A stretch of 41,413 nt of DNA from Candidatus Yanofskyibacteriota bacterium (GTDB taxonomy: Bacteria; Patescibacteriota; Minisyncoccia; 2-02-FULL-40-12; GWA2-44-9). The notes under the pieces were generated by a model. It was not told where the DNA came from and made no database searches. It was given only the letters and a program-made list of their open reading frames with translations. Both the position numbers and the translations under genes were made by a program. Position 1 is the stretch's first letter; each line of letters opens with the position of its first letter. Location of the stretch: contig PLYL01000009.1 of the NCBI GenBank assembly GCA_003151795.1, positions 1 to 41,413 of the forward strand. The letters run 5' to 3'. Below are positions 35,465 through 41,413 of this stretch, piece after piece.

Positions 35465-36297
35465 AATCATCTATTTTAATAATCGGCGCGGCTCTTATTT
35501 TTGCGTTCGCGCCGAAAGCAGAGGCGGCGGTTATTTCCATTGACGCGCCCCAGCAAAACTTGGCCGTCGGAGATACGGTGGCCGTAACCGTTCATCTAGA
35601 CACCCAGGGCGAGACAATTAACGCCGTCGATCTTGGCGTGCTGTATCCGAAACTTTTTTCCGTTCAGAAGATTTCGAAAGTCGGATCGGCAGTCGAGCTG
35701 TGGGTGAACGAGCCCAGTTTCACCAAAGACGCCGTATTTCTAACTGGCGGAACGCCGAGCGGAGTAAAATCTAAAGATGCGGTGGTGGCGACGATATATC
35801 TGACGGCCGATGCCGCCGGCCAAGGCACGCTTGGCTTAAGTCCGGCGTCGCAAGTTCTTCTTGGCGACGGAAAAGGCACTCCCGCGCAAGTGTCTCTCCG
35901 AACTTTGTCATTTACAATCAGCCCTCGGCCCGGCAAGCAGACTTCTCAAACATACGGCGGGGTTGCGTTGAATCGCCAGAACGCGGCAGACACCACCTCG
36001 CCTGAAGGCTTCGATCTCTTGATTGAAAAACAGGCCGAGCTCTTTGATGGTAAATATTTTGCGGCTTTTTCTACTCGCGATTCCGGCTCCGGCGTCGATC
36101 ATTACGAAATAAAACAGGGGAGCGGGGAGTACGTGAATGCGCAAAGCCCGTATGTTCTCGAGGACCAATCTCTGCATTCTGTGATTCGCGTGCGGGCTTA
36201 CGACGCCGCGGGCAATTATCGCATCGAAACTTATCCGAATATTTTCAAACGTTTCTGGTGGTGGATAACTAATCTATTTCGCCGGCCGGGCGCATAG
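35452..36297 (+). CDS. secreted cohesin-like domain protein
   Basis: signal peptide; VISIDAPQQNLAVGDTVAVTVHLDTQGETINAVDLGVLYPKLFSVQKIS cohesin-like pattern; overlaps the previous ORF by 13 nt. Confidence 0.82.
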   Translation: MDWLKSSILIIGAALIFAFAPKAEAAVISIDAPQQNLAVGDTVAVTVHLDTQGETINAVDLGVLYPKLFSVQKISKVGSAVELWVNEPSFTKDAVFLTGGTPSGVKSKDAVVATIYLTADAAGQGTLGLSPASQVLLGDGKGTPAQVSLRTLSFTISPRPGKQTSQTYGGVALNRQNAADTTSPEGFDLLIEKQAELFDGKYFAAFSTRDSGSGVDHYEIKQGSGEYVNAQSPYVLEDQSLHSVIRVRAYDAAGNYRIETYPNIFKRFWWWITNLFRRPGA

Positions 36298-36318
36298 TAT
36301 AATTAGCGCATATCTCTC

Positions 36319-37773
36319 ATGCAACTTAGAAGACAACACGTCGTAAGCTTAGTCTTCATAGGATTTTTTTATTTTCTGATCTTGCCTTTCTCGGCTCAAG
36401 CCGCGACGTTATTCTTTTCTCCTTCGACGGCAATAAAGCAAGTCGGCGATAATTTTACGGTCGCGGTCAAAGTCAATACTGAAGGCCAGGCAATCAACGC
36501 CGTCCAGGGCTCAATCATTTTTGATCCCGCCAAACTTTCGGTGGCGGGTATTTCTAAAACGGGTTCTATCTTTAATTTATGGACGAGCGATCCGACATTT
36601 TCCAATTCCGACGGGACGATTGATTTTGAAGGGGGACTGCCCAGCCCGGGCTATAATGGCTCGGGTGGATTAATTCTCACTGTAACTTTTAAAGCCAAAG
36701 CTCCTACCACTGAAAGCACTGATACCGAAGCTGTTTTATCCTCCGGTTCAATTTTGGCGAATGACGGGCAGGGGACAAATGTACTCTCCAGCCTGGGAAA
36801 AATCAGCGTGGTTATTAATGCTTCCCAGATTTCTTCAACCCCGCCCCCGGATACTTCTACGTCCGGCGCTCCCGTAGTGGATTCTTCAACGCATCCCGAC
36901 AGTACCAAATGGTATTCCAATAATAATCCGGTCTTTGCCTGGGCCCTGCCGGCGGATGCCACCGGGGTGAGCTATCTGATTACCGACAAGCCAACCTCTA
37001 ATCCGGGACCCAAAAGCGATGGTGTCGCCAGTCAGGCGGCGTTTACAGGAATCGGCGACGGGACTCAATATTTCCATATTAAATTTCAGCAAGGCGGTGC
37101 TTGGGGACTCATTGCGCATTATCAGTTTAATATAGACACGGCTCCGCCGGCCGGATTCGACATCCATACGGCCAGCTCCAGCGATACCCAGCCCCAGATT
37201 ACCTTTGAAACGACCGATGCTTTGTCGGGGATTGATCATTACGAAATCAAAGTCGGGGATAGCGGCAATTGGATTACTGTATCTGCAGATCAAGCCGGGA
37301 AGCCTTACGGCCTTTCATCTGATAAGATTGGGAACCAGACAGTTTACGTGAAGGCCATCGATAAGGCCGGCAACGCGACGACGGAATCAATCGCGCTCAC
37401 CATCGCCGGTTCGGCGGCGGGCTCAACCATTGGCATCTGGGTCGCGAAATTGTTTGATGGTATTGTGAACGGATTGAGCAACTACGGCTTGCTTATCGCG
37501 CTCTTGGCCGCTATCGTCGGTATTCTGATTCTGATTTACCAACTCCTTGGCGCCAATCTTGATAAGCTCTGGCATCGCTTAGATGACCGCCGGGTCGTGC
37601 GTAAGACTGAACACAAAGCTGATTCCACCCTCGATAAATTAATGAATGACATGGCTGATGAAATTAAGTTCTTAAATACAATCGGCAAGCATCGCCGGCT
37701 TGGAAGCGAAGAAAAATATCTTAAGTCAAAGATTGAACAATATCTCAAGACCCTAAAGAATAGCGGGCGATAG
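36319..37773 (+). CDS. membrane-anchored cohesin-like protein
   Basis: signal peptide; TLFFSPSTAIKQVGDNFTVAVKVNTEGQAINAVQGSIIFDPAKLSVAGIS; C-terminal TM and basic cytoplasmic tail. Confidence 0.85.
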   Translation: MQLRRQHVVSLVFIGFFYFLILPFSAQAATLFFSPSTAIKQVGDNFTVAVKVNTEGQAINAVQGSIIFDPAKLSVAGISKTGSIFNLWTSDPTFSNSDGTIDFEGGLPSPGYNGSGGLILTVTFKAKAPTTESTDTEAVLSSGSILANDGQGTNVLSSLGKISVVINASQISSTPPPDTSTSGAPVVDSSTHPDSTKWYSNNNPVFAWALPADATGVSYLITDKPTSNPGPKSDGVASQAAFTGIGDGTQYFHIKFQQGGAWGLIAHYQFNIDTAPPAGFDIHTASSSDTQPQITFETTDALSGIDHYEIKVGDSGNWITVSADQAGKPYGLSSDKIGNQTVYVKAIDKAGNATTESIALTIAGSAAGSTIGIWVAKLFDGIVNGLSNYGLLIALLAAIVGILILIYQLLGANLDKLWHRLDDRRVVRKTEHKADSTLDKLMNDMADEIKFLNTIGKHRRLGSEEKYLKSKIEQYLKTLKNSGR

Positions 37774-37828
37774 GCAATGGGGCGGGGGACTCCCCTACGG
37801 GGATTCAAAAAATAAGGACTCTACAATA

Positions 37829-37862
37829 GAAACCGTCCCGATATATCGGGACGGTTTCTTGC
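37829..37862 (+). terminator. Rho-independent terminator
   Basis: GAAACCGTCCCGAT/ATCGGGACGGTTTC then TTGCTT. Confidence 0.75.
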
Positions 37863-37883
37863 TTGGGTTCAAGCGGGAATGAA

Positions 37884-37967
37884 AATATTTTTTAAAATTT
37901 ATTTTAATTATTTAATCCTACGTAATTAATAATTAAAATAAAAAAATTTTGAATTTTAAAAAATATT
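37884..37967. repeat. long AT-rich imperfect inverted repeat
   Basis: AATATTTTTTAAAATT...AATTTTAAAAAATATT with internal ATTTTAATTATT/AATAATTAAAAT pairing. Confidence 0.6.
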
Positions 37968-38367
37968 GATAACCAAGAGGGTCAGTCTGGTATTTTGAGC
38001 CCGGCCCTAGTTATTATTATATAGATATGCTTATAAGTAGGGGTAAGGTGCTATAAATATGCTCTGTAGGATGCCCTAGGACGAAGGAAAGGGTACTAGA
38101 ACTCATGGGTGGGATCATGAAAACATACTCCTTATTGTTTGTTCCGATTATATCGATATCTTTAGTATAGACGTGTCGCATAATCTACAATGTGCGACGT
38201 ACTATTAATACAAAATACCAATCCCCTTTAATAAAATAGAGTTTGGAATTATTTTTATTTAATTAAATTAATTATTCTTCCCCCGCCCCGCCCTCTCTTC
38301 TCTGTCTTATACCCCCTTGTTAATTAACCCCATTTAAATTAAAGTTGTTTTATAACTAAACCTATTT

Positions 38368-39045
38368 ATGCCTAAACTCGTATTTGATATTGAAACTGTC
38401 GGCGTGGATTTTGAGGCTTTGGACGAGACCGCCCAGGAGCTTTTATTGGCCAACGCGAAAGACGATAATGAACGCCAGGTCATCCGTGAAATGCTTGGCG
38501 TTTCTCCTTTGACTGGCCGGGTGGTGGCAATCTCTTTTTTGAATCCCGAAACAAATAAAGGCGGAGTCTATTATCAGAAACAAAACGATAACGAAGTGGA
38601 AGAAGAGGTCGATGGATATTTGGTCGTCCCCTGCGCTGACGAAAAAGAAATTTTAAAAAGATTTTGGGATTTGGCGAATCATTACGAACAATTCATTACT
38701 TTCAACGGCTACGGCTTCGATTGTCCGTTTCTGATGATTCGTTCGGCAATATTAAAAGTGAAACCAAGCGTGAATTTGATGACCTACCGTTATGGCGACA
38801 AGCCTCACTTGGATGTTTACGACAAGCTGACCAACTACGGCGCGGTTCGTTTTAAGCGTTCTCTTCATCTCTGGTGCCAAGCCTTCGGGATCGAAAGTCC
38901 GAAAGACAAAGGCATCACCGGCCATGATGTCGGTATTTATTTCAAGGACAAACGCTGCCGTGAAATCGCCCTCTACTGCGTCGGTGACATCAAATCCACC
39001 GCCAAACTCTACGAATACTGGGAAAAGTACATGTCGGGCAAGTAG
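38368..39045 (+). CDS. DEDD-family 3'-5' exonuclease (PolB exonuclease-like)
   Basis: LVFDIETVG, FITFNGYGFDCPFL, YCVGDIKSTAKLYEYW. Confidence 0.88.
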   Translation: MPKLVFDIETVGVDFEALDETAQELLLANAKDDNERQVIREMLGVSPLTGRVVAISFLNPETNKGGVYYQKQNDNEVEEEVDGYLVVPCADEKEILKRFWDLANHYEQFITFNGYGFDCPFLMIRSAILKVKPSVNLMTYRYGDKPHLDVYDKLTNYGAVRFKRSLHLWCQAFGIESPKDKGITGHDVGIYFKDKRCREIALYCVGDIKSTAKLYEYWEKYMSGK

Positions 39046-39146
39046 CCTTGCTATTCTATAAAACTCGTGGTATTGTTGTATGTATCAGTTGGCACCTTCG
39101 TGCCGCCTGTGGTAGACCCGTAGTTGTTCTTTTGGAGGTATAACAT

Positions 39147-39731
39147 ATGCCGAGTAGCGAACTCGCCAAGGCTATCGGAAGAATCAAGGCCGGTTCCATC
39201 GTGCAGTTCGGTGGGATGGTCAACGATGTCTGTTTTCTGAAAGTCGGCGAACTACCTTCAGAAAATGATGACTGGTCCGATGATGGATACGACCTGTGTA
39301 ATCTATCCGGGGATTTCCATGGTCCACGTGCCATCCAGGTTCGTGGACTTGCTTGGTTCATGAGCGAGGCTCTCAAAGCTGGAGCAGGTCTGTACCTCGG
39401 CTCAGAGGAAATGTACGACGGTGAAGGAAAGCTACTCCAGGGCATCGAACTAGCGATGTTCCGGGACGTGGATGAGCTTCGCTATGTCGTTCGGGCCATT
39501 CTGCCGAAGACTGAACTGAAAACGTTCGCTGATGTACCCGAACGGCGGAGGTTTCTGCTCATCTTGACCGATAATGGTCCAGGTGGAGAGCCGAAAGAAA
39601 AAGAAGTCGAGTGTGTGAAAATTCAGAATCATGCCCACGGAGGCTACCTTGGGGTCAGATTAGACGAAGAAGGTTTTGGGAAAGTAGTTTTTCTAAGGAA
39701 TGATCATCCGGTAAAGCTGATCATCGACTAG
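39147..39731 (+). CDS. hypothetical protein, 194 aa
   Basis: ORF with SD TTGGAGGT and own terminator. Confidence 0.75.
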   Translation: MPSSELAKAIGRIKAGSIVQFGGMVNDVCFLKVGELPSENDDWSDDGYDLCNLSGDFHGPRAIQVRGLAWFMSEALKAGAGLYLGSEEMYDGEGKLLQGIELAMFRDVDELRYVVRAILPKTELKTFADVPERRRFLLILTDNGPGGEPKEKEVECVKIQNHAHGGYLGVRLDEEGFGKVVFLRNDHPVKLIID

Positions 39732-39741
39732 CGACCGCGAG

Positions 39742-39787
39742 AACCGCGAGAGCATACCGCTCTCCCCCGCTCTCGCGGTTTTTCGTT
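39742..39787 (+). terminator. Rho-independent terminator
   Basis: AACCGCGAGAGC/GCTCTCGCGGTT then TTTCGTT. Confidence 0.85.
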
Positions 39788-39815
39788 CTAAAAATAGACC
39801 CGACCGGGTCTATTT

Positions 39816-41413
39816 TTAGTTCTCTTTTCGAGTGGCTTTTATTCTGTCGTTTTCGGTGAGAAAACGTTTTCGCAAGCGGACACTGATGGGAGTGATTTCG
39901 AGATAGTCGTCTTCGGTCATGACCTCGAGGCCGCGTTCAAGAGTTAATGTATAGGCTGGCACAAGCATGACGTTGTCATCGGAGCCGGAGGCGCGCATGT
40001 TGGTGAGCTTTTTGCCTTTGATGGGATTGACGGTCATGTCGTCGCCTTTGGAAGTATCGCCGATGACCATGCCGGCGTAGACTTCGGTATTAGCCGGGAT
40101 GTATAAGCGACCGCGTTCTTGGAGGTTGTCGAGAGCGTACGCGAGCGTCTTGCCGGTTTCACCAGAGACCATCGAGCCGGTCGCTCGTTTTCTAATATCA
40201 CCAGCGAAAGGCTTGTAGCCCGTGAAACGGCTAGAGAGAATCCCCTCGCCCTTGGTATCAATTACAAACTCGTTACGGAAACCCAGCAAACCGCGGGTCG
40301 GAATTTCAAAGGTCATGCGTACTTGGCCATGGTGCTGTTCCATATTCATCATTGTCCCTGCTCGTTTGTTTAATTTTTGGATCACGACACCGGAAGTTTC
40401 TTCGGGCACGTCAATAATTGCCTCTTCAAAAGGTTCCATCTTGACGCCGTCGATTTCTTTAATAATAACTTGCGGCTGGGAAACCTGAAGTTCATAGCCT
40501 TCGCGGCGCATGTTTTCCAAGAGAATTGAGATATGAAGTTCGCCTCGGCCGTAGACTTTAAAGAATTCATTTGACGAAAAATCGACTTTCAAACCAATGT
40601 TGACTTCGAGCTCATGCTCCAAGCGTTCGCGGATTTGCCGGCCGGTAACAAACTTGCCTTCGCGGCCGGCGAACGGAGAATCATTAACCAAAAAATTTAA
40701 AGAAATAGTCGGTTCGTCGACATGGATAGCTTGCAGTGGTTCAGTGTCGGGCGACATGCAAATCGTCTCGCCGATATAAATATCAGGAATGCCAGCGACC
40801 ATCACAATATCCCCTGCTTCGGCTGATTCCGATTCAATTCGAGACATGCCTTTAAAGGTGTAGAGTTTGGTAATTTTACCGGTTCGAGTCTTAACGTCGC
40901 CGGCAGTGCCAAGGAGTGTCGCGGGAGTGCGAATAAAAACGTTGTCTCCGACATGGATAGTACCTTCATACATGCGGCCGATGCCTAAACGGCCCAAGAA
41001 ATTATCATAGGCCAGATTAAAAGGCTGAAAGCGAAGCGGAGCCGATGCATCGGCTTTCGCGGCCGGAACATATTTTAAAATGGTATCTAAAATCGGAGTA
41101 AGGTCTTTAGCCTCGTCTTTCATGTCGAGCTTGGCGACTCCAGACCGGCCGATTGCATAGACAACCGGGAAATCCAGCTGTTCGTCAGTAGCGCCCAAAT
41201 CCATGAATAATTCTAAAAGTTTATGGTGGGTTTCATCCGGGTTAGCAGCAGGCTTATCGATCTTGTTGATGATAACAATGGGTTTAATACCGAGCTCCAG
41301 GGCTTTCTTGAGAACAAACTTAGTCTGAGGCATCGGGCCTTCCTGGGCGTCAACAACAAGCAAGACCGAATCAATAGAACGCAAAACCCGCTCGACCTCG
41401 GAGCCGAAGTCGG
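39816..41413 (-). CDS. typA: translational GTPase TypA/BipA, 5' end beyond window
   Basis: DFGSEVERVLRSIDSVLLVVDAQEGPMPQTKFVL; continues in frame to the window edge; C-terminal domain intact. Confidence 0.95.
   Translation of the reverse strand, partial: DFGSEVERVLRSIDSVLLVVDAQEGPMPQTKFVLKKALELGIKPIVIINKIDKPAANPDETHHKLLELFMDLGATDEQLDFPVVYAIGRSGVAKLDMKDEAKDLTPILDTILKYVPAAKADASAPLRFQPFNLAYDNFLGRLGIGRMYEGTIHVGDNVFIRTPATLLGTAGDVKTRTGKITKLYTFKGMSRIESESAEAGDIVMVAGIPDIYIGETICMSPDTEPLQAIHVDEPTISLNFLVNDSPFAGREGKFVTGRQIRERLEHELEVNIGLKVDFSSNEFFKVYGRGELHISILLENMRREGYELQVSQPQVIIKEIDGVKMEPFEEAIIDVPEETSGVVIQKLNKRAGTMMNMEQHHGQVRMTFEIPTRGLLGFRNEFVIDTKGEGILSSRFTGYKPFAGDIRKRATGSMVSGETGKTLAYALDNLQERGRLYIPANTEVYAGMVIGDTSKGDDMTVNPIKGKKLTNMRASGSDDNVMLVPAYTLTLERGLEVMTEDDYLEITPISVRLRKRFLTENDRIKATRKEN

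Overview
The gene content fits a Candidate Phyla Radiation (Patescibacteria)-like bacterium; this is inferred from content, not from a search. Housekeeping genes: cysS, a heat-shock cluster hrcA-grpE-dnaK ... dnaJ with a CIRCE operator, efp, def-fmt, priA-like, gltX, an ABC-F ATPase, an NDH-2-like oxidoreductase, an NRAMP transporter and partial typA/bipA. There is also a block of secreted or surface genes: a 1534-aa repeat protein, a dockerin protein and two cohesin-like proteins. The strongest unusual locus is 21090-22738. It has a near-consensus promoter, a complete T-box riboswitch whose specifier is CAC (His) and whose T-box variable base is G (matching the C73 of tRNA-His), a 27-codon ORF, a tRNA-His(GTG) gene with an atypical elbow, a 20-bp duplicate of the tRNA 3' end 140 bp downstream, and an uncharacterised 324-aa protein with its own terminator. 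Other notable loci: an about 460-nt minus-strand structured RNA candidate (8081-8545) with its own promoter and terminator and a 23S-PTC-like stretch; an ABC-F gene with a 24-codon leader ORF and a leader hairpin; a divergently transcribed 39-aa small ORF; a mutually exclusive hairpin switch over a start codon (9474-9584); a PriA homologue that has lost its ATPase motifs; and a split between strong-SD cassette genes and SD-less or leaderless housekeeping genes. Everything was read by eye; no searches or folding programs were run.
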